Of a stretch of DNA of 64,000 nucleotides, positions 52,901 to 63,870 are shown in pieces. A program made the translations under genes and the position numbers. How positions within the stretch are numbered: position 1 is the stretch's first letter; every line of letters begins with the position of its first letter. The notes under the pieces were generated by a model that saw nothing but the letters and a program-made list of their open reading frames with translations, did no database searches and had not been told where the DNA came from. This DNA is from Strigops habroptila (Eukaryota > Chordata > Aves > Psittaciformes > Psittacidae): the NCBI RefSeq assembly GCF_004027225.2, contig NC_046358.1, forward strand, positions 2,101,447 through 2,165,446. Direction: 5' to 3'.

Positions 52901-55900
52901 GGTCTATGGGAAGGGCTGATAGTGGCTCTTAGGGAGTTGGGATGGGAGCAGGCAGGTGGTATCCTATGGGATGGGATGAAGAGGCTGCTGTTGGGATGTT
53001 GTTGGGGAGGAAGGATGCAGGTGACAGTGCTTTGGGGACATCGGTGACAGCAATGTTTGGCTATGGGGCACATGAGCATCATGTCCCCGCTATGGGCTGC
53101 TTCTGTGCCTGTTGAATGCCACAATGGCTTTAAATGCAACCAGGGACATCAGTGATGCCAATATTTGACTATGGAGCACATGAGCATCTTCATGTCCCCA
53201 CCATAGGCTGCCTCTGTGCCTATAGGATGCCACAGTGGGGTTAAATGCCACCAGCCTGGGGACATGGTGTCTGTCCTTGTCCCATTGAGCATCACCCACC
53301 CCAAACCCCACAGTGCCGCGAAACAGGACGGGTTAAGAGCTGGTGTTTCGGGTTGCATTAAGGATCCTTTATCCTCAATGCCATGGGCATGGTCCCCCAG
53401 GAGCGCCGGGAACAGGGCTCTGCTCCCCACTGGACACCAGCCCATCAGCTCCCAGCAGCTCTGGTGCGAGGATCCCCCCCTTTTCCCATCGCCACCCCCG
53501 CCAGGCTTTCGGGAAAGCGGCTCTTGGGTAGCTTTGTGGTCACTCCTGACCTCCGCGGCTCTGCCCACAGCATGCCCAGGGAACAGCTCACCCGGCTCCG
53601 TGGCGGCATTCCCGCCTCGGATGGGGGGAGACGGTGACTTATGGAAGGGTTCACGGGCATCCCTGATGCGTGTGGTGGTGGGATGGTGGATTCCATCCAC
53701 CATCCCACCACCACACGCATCAGGGATGCCCGTGGTACCCATTGGCGCGTGCTGGCACCCAGTGCAGCCCCTCACTGTGGGTGCCATGGGGTGCTGCGGT
53801 GACCCCGGGCAGCAGCGCCATGAGCTGCTTACGTGGGCCGGGAGCATCCTGGCCGCGCTCCAGGGTCGGTTTTGAAACCCTCGGGCTCTTCCTCTCCGAC
53901 GTCACCGGGATCCAGCTGTGCCGGCCCCGCGCTCCCGCCTCCCCACGCTGCTGCTGCTGCTGCTGCAGGGACAGCACCGGTGCTGTGCCAGGGACGGCAG
54001 TGACATGGGCATGGATGTGCTATGGCCACCATGGTGCCATGGTCACCGTCATTGCTGTGCCACAGCTGCCATGGTGCCATGGCCACCGGCACTGCTGTGG
54101 CATGGCCATGACCTTGCCACAGCCACCATGGTGCCATGGACATGTCTGTGGCATGGGCACCACTGTGCCATGGCCACTGTCACTGTTGTGCCATGGCCAT
54201 GTCTGTGCTACAGCCATCGTGGTGCCATAGCCACCACCACTGCTGTGCCATGGATATGGCTGTGCCAAGGCCATCACTGTGCCACTGCCACCATGGTGCC
54301 ATGGCCACCATCAGTACTGTGCCATGGCCACCGTCACTGCTGTGCCATGGCCATGTCTGTGCCATGGCCATCACTGTGCCACTGCCACTATGGTGCCAGG
54401 GCCACCATCACCACCATGCCATGACCACACAGTGCCAGGGCCACCACGACTGCTGTGCCATGGACATGTCTGTGCCACTGCCACCACTGTGCCATGGCCA
54501 CCACTGTGCCACAGCCATGTCCATGCCACAGCCATCTCTGTGCCATGACCACCATCATTGCTGTGCCAGGGCCACCATCACTGCTATGCCATGGCCATGT
54601 CTGTGCCACTGTCATCATTGTGGCACTGTGGCCACACATCCCAGCATCTCCTGTCCTTCAGCTACCCGCCTCCACCTGGCCCCATCCTCATCCTCACTCC
54701 CCCTTCATGCCGCAGCCACCTGCCCAGAGCAGCTGCGGCTCCATCCCGGTCCCGGTCCCTCCCCGCCACCCCGTCCCATCCCACCCTATCCCATCCCGTT
54801 TCGGCCCGGCCCCATCCCATCCCCTCCCGTCCGTGCCGTCCCGTCCGCCCCGTCCCGGCTGTGTTTGCTTTGGCGCCGCTCGGCCGGGGCTGGTGCAAAT
54901 CCCGCTCTGGGAAGCGGAGCCGGCGGCGGGCGAGGGTCCGGCCAAAGCAAACACCGGAGGCGGGTGAGTCACCGGAACGCGTGTCCCCCCCCACGCAGCG
55001 CTCGCACGCACAAGGCACCGCCACCGGCACCGGCTGCGCCCCGCTGTGCGTCACACGTGTGTCACACACGTGTCACGGTGCGTCATGTGTGCACCGTGTG
55101 TCAGCACCTGCGCGGCGTGTGGCCACATGCTTGTGTGGCGCAGCCCGTGTGTCACACGTCTGTGCGGCATGGGATACGCAGGCACGGTGTGTGGCACACG
55201 TATGTGGTGTAGGGCACACGTATGTGGTGTAGGGCACACGTATGTGGCACACGCATGTGGCATGTGGCACACCTATGTGGCGTATGGCACACGTATGTGG
55301 TGTATGGCACACCTATGTAGTGTAGGGCACACGTATGTGGTGTAAGGCACACCTATGTGGTGTACAGCACACGTATGTGGGGTATGGCACACGTATGTGG
55401 GGTACGGCACATGTATATGGTGTGTGGCACACCTATGTGGTGTGTGGCACACGTATGTGGTGTGTGGCACATGTATGTGGTGTATGGCACACCTATGTAG
55501 TGTAGGGCACACTTATGTGGTGTACAGGACATGTGTGTGGTGTAGGGCACACGTATGTGGTGTAGGGCACACGTATGTGATGTACGGCACACGTATGTGG
55601 TGTATCACACCCCTGCACGATGGTTGCACACACACACATCGTGTTGCACACCTACATGGTGTCACACACGTGGGGTGTTTCACATGCTGCTGTGTGATGC
55701 GTTGCGCGGCTGCGTGTGTTGCACGCTCATAGTGTGTGTTACAGGCACAAGCAGCGTGTTTCACACCCACAGGGTGTATCACAAGCGTGAGCACTGTATT
55801 TCATGACCATAGGTTGTATTGCAGGCGTGAGCAGTGTGTTGCCTACCCATAGGGTGTACCACAGGCATGAGCAGTGTGTTGCACACCTGTAGGCTGTATT

Positions 55901-58900
55901 GCAGGTACAAGCAGCGTGTTGCACACCCATAGTGCATATTACAGCTGTGAGAAGTATGTTGCAAGCTCATAGTGTGTATTACAGGCATGGGCAGCGTGTT
56001 TCACACCCATATCACAAGCATGAGCAGCGTGTTGCATGCTCACGGGGTGTATTTCGTGTGTGAGCAGTGTGTTGCACACCCGTAGTGTGTATCACAGGCG
56101 TGTTGCATGCCCGTAGTGTGGATTACAGGCGTGAGCAGCCTGTTGCACACCTGCGGGGTGTATCACAAGTGTGAACAGCGTGTCGCATGACCATAGGCTG
56201 TATAGCAGGTACAAGCAGTGTGTTGCACACTCATGGTGTGTATTACAGGCATGAGCCGCATGTTGCATGCTCAAGGGGTGTATTGCATGTGTGAGCAGCG
56301 TGTTGCACATCCACAGGGTGTATCACAGGTATGAGCAGTGTGTGTATTGCAAGCACCACCATCCCATCGTACAGCCATGGGGTGCATCCCGGGTACCACC
56401 ATCCCATTGCACACCCATGGGTGCATCCCGGGCACCACCATCCCATCGCGCACCCACGGGGTGCATCCCGGGCACCACCATCCCATCGCACACCCGCAGT
56501 GTGCATCCCAAACACCACCATCCCATGGGGTGTCCCGGGGGACCCTCGTGCGTCACGGGCTCTTGGCTGCTACCGCTATTCCCAACCTCCAGCGGCCGGT
56601 GACGAGGAGCGGTGACGCGCGAGGGCTCATCCCGATGCCGGGAAGCGGGGCCGGGATATGCCGGGTCCATCCCGACCTTTGCTCATGATGGGGACCCGGC
56701 AAAGGTCCGTGTCCCTGTTCCCAGCATCCCCCCCCCCCAGGCCCCTCGGTCCCCCCTTGCCCCCGTGCTGGTGGTTGGGGTGTTGCCGTGCCCAAATATA
56801 ACCCAGCCGCGGCGTTCCCGGCGGGAATGCCGTGAGCTGCGCTCGCTCCAGACCATATAAAGGATTGTTGCTGCAGCGCATGGAGGGGAGCCCAGAGGGG
56901 TCAGACCCCCCCCCCCCATACCCGATCCCGGCTGCACCAACACCGCTCCGGGATAACGGGGCCAATGAGGCCGTGCCATGGTGTGAGCTGCTCCGTGTCC
57001 CGGCCCCATCCCAGGGAAGCTGCTCCATTGCGGGGTGGGATGGACATAGCGCGGCCGTGCCTCAGTTTCCCCACTTGCACGTTGGCATCGGGACAAGGGG
57101 TTTGTGTCGTGCTTAACACCGGGGTGTCTCCATGCCCGCAGACAAGGTGTCCCCATCCCCACAATTGGGGTGAACCCATGCCCACAACCAGGACGTCCCC
57201 ATCCCCACAACCGGGGTGTCCCCATGCCCACAGGTCCCTATACCCACAGCCAAGGTGTCTCCGTGCCCATGACCAGGGTGTCCCCATGCCCACAACTGAG
57301 GTGTCCCCATGCCCACACTGAGGTACCCCCATGTCCACAATTGAGGTGTCCCTATGCCCAAAGCCAGAGTGTCCCTATTCCCACAACCAAGGTGTCCCCA
57401 TGCCCACACTGAGGTGTCCTCATGTCCACAACCAGGGTGTCCCCATGCCCACAGGTCCCTATAGCCACAGCCAAGGTGCTCCCATGCCCACAACCAGGCT
57501 GCTCCCATGCCCAAAACTGAGGTGTCTCCATGCCCAAAGCCGGGTGTCCCTGTACCCACGACTGAGATGTCTCTGTGCCCAAAATTGAGGTGTGCCTATG
57601 CCCAAACCCAAGATGTCCCCATGCCCACAGACAGGCTGTCCCCATGCCCACAACTGAGGTATCCTCATGCCCAAAGCTGGGGTGTCCCTATACACACAGC
57701 CAGGGTGTCCCCATGCCCATAGGTCCCCATGCCCACAACCAGGGGGTCTCCATGCCCACAGCCGGGGTGTCCCCATGCCCATAGGTCCCCATGCCCACAA
57801 CCAGGGGGTCTCCATGCCACAGCCGGGGTGTCCCCATGCCCACAGGTCCCCATGCCCACAATCAGAGTGTCCCCATACCCACACTGAGGTACCCCTATAC
57901 CCACAACTGAGGCATCCCCATGCTCATAACCGGGGTGTCCCCATCCCCAATTTGCCCCCCGCAGCTCCCCCTTTGTGATCCCCCCCTCGCTGAAGGCTCC
58001 GTGTCCTCGCAGGAGACTCTTGGGGGATCTTCACGTTCCTTTGTGCCGCGCTCTGCAACCTGCCGGCGCTGCCGGCGCTGAACTGCACCGAGGAGCTGGG
58101 TCCCGGCCAGTCCATCCAGAAGACCTACGACCTGACCCGTTACCTGGAGCACCAGCTCCGCACCCTCGCCGGCACCTACGTGAGTTGGGGGCACCCAAAC
58201 CCTATAGCACCAATTTGGGGGGGATCCCCTCTTCATCCTCCCTGTGCACATCGCCCCTGGGAGTGAGGGTATCCTACTGCACCGTGTGTCTCTGTGTACC
58301 CCAATAATGGGGATGGGATGGGATGGGATGGGATGGGATGGGATGGATGGGATAGGATGGGATGGAACGGGATGGGATGGGATGGATGGGATGTGGTGGG
58401 ATGCGGAGGGACACACAGTGTGGGGTAGCACTACATGGAGCCCCCCATAGGGATGGGGATGGAGCGGCCACCCCATTGCCACCAACCAGGGACCCCCCCT
58501 GCCTGCATGTAAAGGAGGGTGCACACACGTGTGCATGCGTGTCGTGTGCACTGGGGTGCATGTGTGTGTGCTTGCACATACATGGGTGTGCATGGGTGTG
58601 CCTGCACATGTGTGTGTGCATCAGTGAGGTTGGGTCATGTACCTACATACATGTGTGTAGGTGTGCGTTGGTGTGGCTGCATGTATGCCCTCACATACAT
58701 GTGCATTAGTTTGCCTGCATATATGTGACTGTACATACATGTGTGCATGGGCACCTCTGTGTGAGTGTGGGCATCAGTGTGACTGCACATGCATGTGCGT
58801 GCACATTGGTGTGGCTGCACGCATGCATGCCTACACATACATGTGTGCATTGGAGTGTCTTCATGCCTGCTTGCCTGCACATATATGTTTGCTTGTGCAT

Positions 58901-61630
58901 CAGTGTGGCTGCGTGTACGCATGCATATACATACATGTGTGTTTCTTGGTGTGCCTGCACATACATGTGTGCTTGTGCATTGATGTGGCTGCATGCATGC
59001 CTGCACATACATGTACATCAGTGTACCTGCACATACATGTATGCGTGTGCACCGCTGTTCCTACACACACACGTGTGCACACACGTGAATCCGCACACGC
59101 AAGGCCCAGTCACCGCTGCCCATGCCCAGCCCGTGGCTCCCGCACACGCGTGTCCCGTGACGCGCCTGCGGCTGCGGTGACGTGTTCGCTCTCACGTGCC
59201 CTCGCCCGGTGCCACCGCCCTGCCCGGGGGCTCTGCGGCTCCCGTGGGTGCACCCGCACCCCAGGCCGGGAAATGGCTCATCGGCCCCGGGTGTGGGCAG
59301 GGTGCGAACAGGGTGTGCAGGATGGGTGCAGGGAGCTGGAGGCAGGGAGCTGGGGGCAGGGTGCAGGCAGGATGCAGGGTGCAGAGTGCAGGGTGCAGGC
59401 AGGGTGCAGGGTGCAGACAGGGTGCAGGCTGGGTGCAGACAGGGTGCAGGATGCAGGCAGGATGCAGGGTGCAGACAGGGTGCAGGGTGCAGAGTGCAGG
59501 GTGCAGGCAGGGTGCAGAGTGCAGAGTGCAGGCAGGGTGCAGGGTGCAGACAGGGTGCAGGCTGGGTGCAGACAGGGTGCAGGATGCAGGCAGGGTGCAG
59601 GGTGCAGACAGGGTGCAGGCTGGGTGCAGACAGGGTGCAGGATGCAGGCAGGATGCAGGGTGCAGACAGGGTGCAGGGTGCAGAGTGCAGGGTGCAGGCA
59701 GGGTGCAGAGTGCAGACAGGGTGCAGGGTGCAGAGTGCAGGGTGCAGGCAGGGTGCAGGGTGCAGACAGGGTGCAGGCTGGGTGCAGACAGGGTGCAGGA
59801 TGCAGGCAGGATGCAGGGTGCAGACAGGGTGCAGGGTGCAGAGTGCAGGGTGCAGGCAGGGTGCAGGGTGCAGACAGGGTGCAGGGTGCAGGGTGCAGGG
59901 TGCAGACAGGGTGCAGGGTGCAGAGTGCAGGGTGCAGGCAGGGTGCAGGGTGCAGACAGGGTGCAGGCTGGGTGCAGACAGGGTGCAGGATGCAGGCAGA
60001 GTGCAGGGTGCAGGCAGGGTGCAGGCTGGGTGCAGACAGGGTGCAGGATGCAGGCAGGATGCAGGGTGCAGGCAGGATGCAGGCCGTAGGCAGGGGGTAG
60101 GCTGAGTGCAGGGTGCAGACTGGGTGCAGGATGCAGGCAGGGTGCAGGATGCTGGGTGCAGGCAGGGTGCAGGCAGGGTGCAGGATGCCGGGTGCTGGGT
60201 GCAGGCAGGATGCAGGGTGCAGGCAGGGCGCAGGCAGGGTGCAGGGTGCCGGTATTTGCCTGTCCCTGCCCGCTGGCAGCCCCGTCTCTGCCCTGACGTG
60301 CCCTTTGGGGTGCAGGCAGTGATGAGGGTGGCTCCGCCGTGGGGCTGGGTGCTGGACGGGGGTGCTCAACCCCACCCATGGGTGCCTCTGGCTGTGCTGC
60401 CTGCAGCTGCGGGCATGGGGAGGTTGGGACATGGGAGGGATGGAGGGAGACCCATGGGACATGGTGGCACATCTGCCTTGGGCAAGGTGGCATGTCCATT
60501 GGGGGACATGGGACATGGGCAGAGGGACATGGAAACCCGGGATGTGGTGGCACATGCACCTGCGGGACACGGGATTTGGGCAGGGGACTTGGAGGCCTGG
60601 GATACGGGAGGCATGGAGATCAGGCCGTGAAAGGGAAGGGGATGTGGGGGGCATAGCTGGGGACACTGAGACCTGGGATGGGGGGGGACATGGAGAGTGG
60701 GGACTTGATGGGAAGGGGAATGTGATGGGCAGGAGATGGAGACCTGGGATGAGGGGGGCACGTCCAAACTGGGGGACATGGAAGCCTGGGACATGGTGGG
60801 TACGTGCATATGGGAGACATGGGACATGGACAGGGGGACATGGAGACCTGGGATGAGTAGGACGTGGAGACAGGGGATGCGGTGTGCAGGAGGACATGGA
60901 GACCTGGGGGACATGGAGACAGGAGACAGGGTGTTCAGGGGGACACAGACCTGGGATGAGGGCGACATGGACGCAGGGGACAGGTTGTCAGAGGGACACA
61001 GGGACGTGGTACAAGCAGAACATGGACACAGGCGATGCTCAGGGCTACTTGAGCTTCACCACTCAGGAAACTACACACACTGCAGCCACCCATTACCCCC
61101 ATAACACACCCCCCTCCCCAAATCCCTTCCAGCTGAACTACCTGGGCCCCCCTTTCAATGAACCCGACTTCAACCCCCCGCGCCTGGCTCACGCCGAGCG
61201 GGTGCCCAGCGCCACGGTGGACCTGGACCTATGGCGGGGCCTGACCGACAACGCTCGCCTGGCCGCCAACTACCGCGCCTACAGCCGGGTGCTGTGCTCC
61301 CTGCGGGCGCTGGACGGGCAGGGCACGGCCGAGCTGCGCCATCGCCTCGGCCACTTCTGCTCCAGCCTGCAGGGGCTGGTGCTGAGCATCGCGGGCGTCA
61401 TGTCATCCCTGGGGTACCCGCTGCCCGCGGGACCCCCCGTCTCACCCGGTGGTGCCAGCATCCCGCCCAACGGTGGTGCCCCCAATGACTTCTTGAAGAA
61501 GATGGATGATTTCTGGCTGCTGAAGGAGCTGCAGACCTGGTTGTGGCGCTCGGCGAAGGACTTCAATAGGCTCAAGAAGAAGGTGCCGCCCGCGGTGGTG
61601 ACGTTGAGGATGGAGGCGAGGGGGTTCTGA
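49910..61630 (+). CDS. CLCF1: Cardiotrophin-like cytokine factor 1
   Basis: Three coding exons: 49910-49925, 58013-58179, 61133-61630; 226 residues (human 225). CLCF1 is a secreted IL-6-family four-helix cytokine that pairs with CRLF1 and signals through CNTFR, LIFR and gp130 in neurons and B cells. Exon 1 encodes MELRAG; exon 2 gives the rest of the signal peptide (DSWGIFTFLCAALCNLPALP) and the sequon NCT. Helix A shows SIQKTYDLTRYLEHQLRTLA. Exon 3 starts LNYLGPPFNEPDFNPPRL, nearly identical to human, and contains KKMDDFWLLKELQTWLW and RSAKDFNRLKKK. The site III-type Trp/Phe patch (FW) and helix D are intact. Intron 1 is 8.1 kb and intron 2 is 3.0 kb, both mostly minisatellite. It is divergent from RAD9A, as in mammals. 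Confidence 0.96.
50250..50345. other. AT-richer non-coding island in CLCF1 intron 1
   Basis: About 90 bp (tcttgtgtacaatcccatca, aatacattcttgaaagcaac, ctggttctgcttaacacttg) stand out from extreme GC flanks and carry no repeat or frame. It could be a conserved non-coding element. Confidence 0.3.
50795..50822 (+). CDS. CLCF1: Possible alternative CLCF1 first coding exon
   Basis: ATG at 50795 opens MLNVAGELS and ends in phase 1 at a strong donor (TCAG then GTAAGAG). That is the same phase as exon 1 (49910-49925), so splicing to 58013 keeps frame and gives MLNVAGELSGDSWGIF. The region upstream (50540-50790) is A/C-rich and unlike its neighbours. This is inference from phase and splice site only. 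Confidence 0.4.
53652..53734. repeat. Perfect 40-bp inverted repeat
   Basis: Left arm 53652-53691, 3-bp spacer tcc, right arm 53695-53734. I checked the arms base by base and found no mismatch. It is in CLCF1 intron 1. It would form a long hairpin in RNA or a cruciform in DNA, or reflects a fold-back artefact. Confidence 0.9.
53990..54645. repeat. Minisatellite in CLCF1 intron 1 (ccatgg core)
   Basis: Units of about 30 bp: 'tgtgccatggccaccatcac' and 'tgctgtgccatggccatgtc'. Confidence 0.88.
55195..55615. repeat. 19-bp minisatellite in CLCF1 intron 1
   Basis: About twenty copies of 'ggcacacgtatgtggtgta' with few changes. Confidence 0.92.
55640..56350. repeat. Minisatellite in CLCF1 intron 1 (gagcagtgtgttgc core)
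   Basis: Units of about 32-36 bp: 'tgtattacaggcatgagcag' plus 'cgtgttgcacacccatag'. A related unit family continues from the 19-bp array. Confidence 0.88.
56352..56530. repeat. 38-40 bp tandem repeat in CLCF1 intron 1
   Basis: About four and a half copies of 'caccaccatcccatcgcaca' plus 'cccatggggtgcatcccggg'. Confidence 0.88.
57115..57955. repeat. Minisatellite in CLCF1 intron 1 (23-25 bp)
   Basis: About 33 copies of 'ggtgtccccatgcccacaac' plus 'cagg'. It ends about 60 bp before the acceptor of CLCF1 exon 2. Confidence 0.9.
58310..58400. repeat. gggat pentanucleotide array
   Basis: Tandem 'gggatgggatgggatggatg' in CLCF1 intron 2. Confidence 0.9.
58520..59090. repeat. TG/CATG-rich degenerate array in CLCF1 intron 2
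   Basis: Units around 'tgcctgcacatacatgtgtg' of about 50-60 bp; strongly alternating purine-pyrimidine. Confidence 0.8.
59290..60255. repeat. Large tgcaggg/tgcagac minisatellite in CLCF1 intron 2
   Basis: Almost 1 kb built from 7-bp and 10-11 bp units ('gggtgca', 'gggtgcaggca', 'gggtgcagaca'). It is organised in higher-order blocks of about 50-60 bp. All frames are open across it because the array lacks stops. Confidence 0.93.
60410..61000. repeat. Minisatellite in CLCF1 intron 2 (ggacatgg core)
   Basis: Units of about 30-60 bp: 'gggggacatggagacctggg' and 'atgaggggggcacgtccaaa'-type variants. Confidence 0.82.
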
Positions 61631-61719
61631 GGTAACCCACCCCATAACGTCCCCCTCTGCGCTGCAGTGGGGTGGGGATGGGGCTTCTCAACACAATGGG
61701 ACACCCGGGGTCACCTCGC

Positions 61720-62690
61720 TGTGATTTGTGGGATGGGGGTCCTCACCCAAAGTGCCATCGAAGTCACACACGTCCTCTCTTCATCAGCGCTGTGCCTTGC
61801 GGGATGGGGCTCCGACCCCAAAGTGCCACCGTCACCATCACCAAAGCACCTCCCCGTCACCACTGTGCCTTGAGAGATGGGTCTCTTGACCCCAAAGTGC
61901 CACTGCAGACACCCCACATCCCCTCTGTCACCACATTGTGCCTTTGAGAGATGGGTCTCTTGACCCCAAAGTGCCACTGCAGACACCCCACATCCCCTCT
62001 GTCACCACATTGTGCCTTTGAGAGATGGGTCTCTTGACTCTAAAGTGCCACCAAAGCCACCCCACATCATCATTCGTTACCTTGCTGTGGCCTAAAGGAC
62101 AGGGCTCCTGACCCAAAGTGCCACCAAGGCTGCCCCACAGCCCTTCCATCATCGCAGTACCTTAAGGGATGGGTCTCCCGACCCCAAAGTGCCACTGCAG
62201 ACACCCCATGTCCCCTTTGTCACCACGTTGTGCCTTAAGGGATGGGGCTCCTGACCCCAAAGCACCACCAAAGCCACTCATGTCCCCTCTCCATCACTAC
62301 ACTGTGCCTTGAGAGATGGGTCTTCTGACCCCAAAGTGCCACCAAAACCACTCCACATCCTCATCGTCACCACAGTGCCTTAACGTATGGGGTTCCTGAC
62401 CCAAAGTGCCCCCAAAGCCACCCATGTCCCCTCTCCATCACCACACTGTGCCTTGAGAGATGGGTCTCTTGACCCCAAAGTGCCCCCAAAGCCACCCCAC
62501 AACCCCACTATCATCACAGCGTCTTAAGGGATGGGTCTCCTGACCCCAAAATGCCACTACACCCCCCGATGTCCCCCCTCCATCACCACTGTGCCTGGAC
62601 AGATGGGGTGTCCTGACCCCAAAGTGCCACCACAGCCACCCCACAGCCCCATTGTCAGTGCCTGGAAGCAGGGGGTGCTGCCACCACGTT
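61720..62690. repeat. CLCF1: About 70-bp tandem repeat forming the CLCF1 3' UTR
   Basis: About a dozen copies of a unit with 'gagagatgggtctcttgacc', 'ccaaagtgccaccaaagcca' and 'tcccctctccatcaccacac'. It starts about 90 nt past the stop codon. Confidence 0.9.
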
Positions 62691-62930
62691 GTCCCCATCA
62701 CCACATTGCACCCATCCCCTCATCCCTGCCCCACATCCATGGGGCTGCTGAGGGCAGCCGCCTCCCCCCTCCCCGCCCCACAGCAGCAATAAGCCCCACC
62801 CCCAAGTGCTATAGGGTGCGTGCAAGCCCCGCCCACCCCGAAACGGACCAATCCCCCTCAAGCATCGGTATAAACCACGCCCCCTACAACAGGCTCCGCC
62901 CCCCTGCTACCCAAGCCCTGCCTCTCCTAC

Positions 62931-62945
62931 GGTTGCCTAGCGACC
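62931..62945. promoter_or_regulatory. RFX X-box-like motif
   Basis: GGTTGCCTAGCGACC is a nearly perfect palindromic X-box. On the minus strand, flanking sequence also has GGGGGCGTGG, TTTATA and ATTGG (62825-62890). RFX binding is inferred. It lies inside the CLCF1 3' UTR. Confidence 0.45.
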
Positions 62946-63017
62946 CACAGATGGGGGGCGGGACTTGTGGGGCTGTGGGGGGGGTTTTGGGGGGGGGGGT
63001 GGCCTCTGCCCCGGTGC

Positions 63018-63067
63018 GTTTATTCGTGTTTATTTATTGGAGTTATTATTTATTGGGGTATTTATTG
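63018..63067 (+). promoter_or_regulatory. CLCF1: AU-rich element (mRNA decay) in the CLCF1 3' UTR
   Basis: Two UUAUUUAUU nonamers (63030-63038 and 63046-63054) plus further ATTTA pentamers lie just before the poly(A) signal. AREs of this type direct rapid decay of cytokine mRNAs through TTP/ELAV proteins. The same bases give AATAAA hexamers on the minus strand. Confidence 0.75.
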
Positions 63068-63092
63068 CAGAAGATCTATTCTTGTATGAACG

Positions 63093-63098
63093 AATAAA
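63093..63098 (+). terminator. CLCF1: Poly(A) signal of CLCF1
   Basis: AATAAA about 1.46 kb past the stop codon, immediately after the AU-rich element. Confidence 0.8.
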
Positions 63099-63123
63099 AG
63101 CCTTTCTCCAGCAGCCACCCGGT

Positions 63124-63148
63124 GCCGTCAGTAGGGACCAGAGTGAAC
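63124..63148 (-). repeat. Dispersed 25-bp element, copy D
   Basis: On the minus strand GTTCACTCTG GTC CCTACTGACGGC, one base different from copy C. It starts 26 nt past the CLCF1 poly(A) signal and is antisense to CLCF1. Confidence 0.8.
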
Positions 63149-63379
63149 AAGCAGCTCCATGCTCCCAGCTCAGTGTGGGGCTGAGGGTGCTGCCATTGAA
63201 GCCCGATGTGGTGCTGAGCAGAGGGATGTGGGACGGGGACACAGGCGCCAGGCGCAGGATGGGGACACCCCAGGATGGGGAAGGGTGGTGGGATGGGGTG
63301 GGGGGATAAAGGGGGCTGCATCCACCCCAGTTCACAGAAGGGGTCGCACTGGGGAGGTGCTGCATCCCGGGATGGGGTT

Positions 63380-63640
63380 GGGGACCGGAATGTCAACCAG
63401 AGATGTGCTTGGGGACCCCCGTGTCGCACAGAAATGTGATTGAAGACACCCCATGTCACCATGGGATGCACTCTGGGACCCTTGTGCCACCCAGGGATGT
63501 CATTTGGGACCCCCGTGCCAACCAGGGTTGTACTTGGGAACCCCCCATGTCACCCAGAGATGTGATCTGGGACCTGTATGTCACCCACGAACAGGCTCAG
63601 GGATCCCAATGTCACCCAGGGGTGTGATTGGGGACCCCCA
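63380..63640. repeat. Tandem repeat downstream of CLCF1
   Basis: Units of about 36-40 bp: 'cccatgtcacccagagatgt' and 'gatctgggacc'. Confidence 0.75.
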
Positions 63641-63671
63641 TTGCCCCCGTGCCCCCATTGCCTGCACTCAC

Positions 63672-63870
63672 TGCCCATGGAGCTGGGGGTCCGGGGGCTC
63701 AGCAGCTCAGGGGGGTCCCCAATGTCCCCATCACCAGCAGGGTGGTGGGCAAGTTCCTCCTTAGGGCTTCCTCCAAGCATCGGGTCTGGCCTGGGCACGT
63801 CAGGATCAGCACGGTGCCGTGGTGACACCGAGGGTCCATGGCGCAGGAGGTGACCCCAAGGGTCCCGGCT
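63672..63870 (-). other. Exon-like stretch of an unidentified gene
   Basis: On the minus strand an acceptor (ccccatag) and a donor (GGCA then GTGAGT) bracket a 199-nt frame open throughout. It encodes SRDPWGHLLRHG, PDPMLGGSPKEELAHHP and ELLSPRTPSSMG. I do not recognise it. In human the next genes are POLD4 and SSH3, but I see no match to either. Confidence 0.3.

Noticed and set aside
59182-60105. 307-residue open frame of VQGADRVQAGCR repeats (and similar in the other frames)
   Set aside because: Pure translation of the gggtgca minisatellite, which lacks stop codons in all + frames; it lies inside CLCF1 intron 2.
59278-60897. 539-residue minus-strand frame rich in LHPAPC repeats
   Set aside because: Same minisatellite read from the other strand; no start context, no domain.
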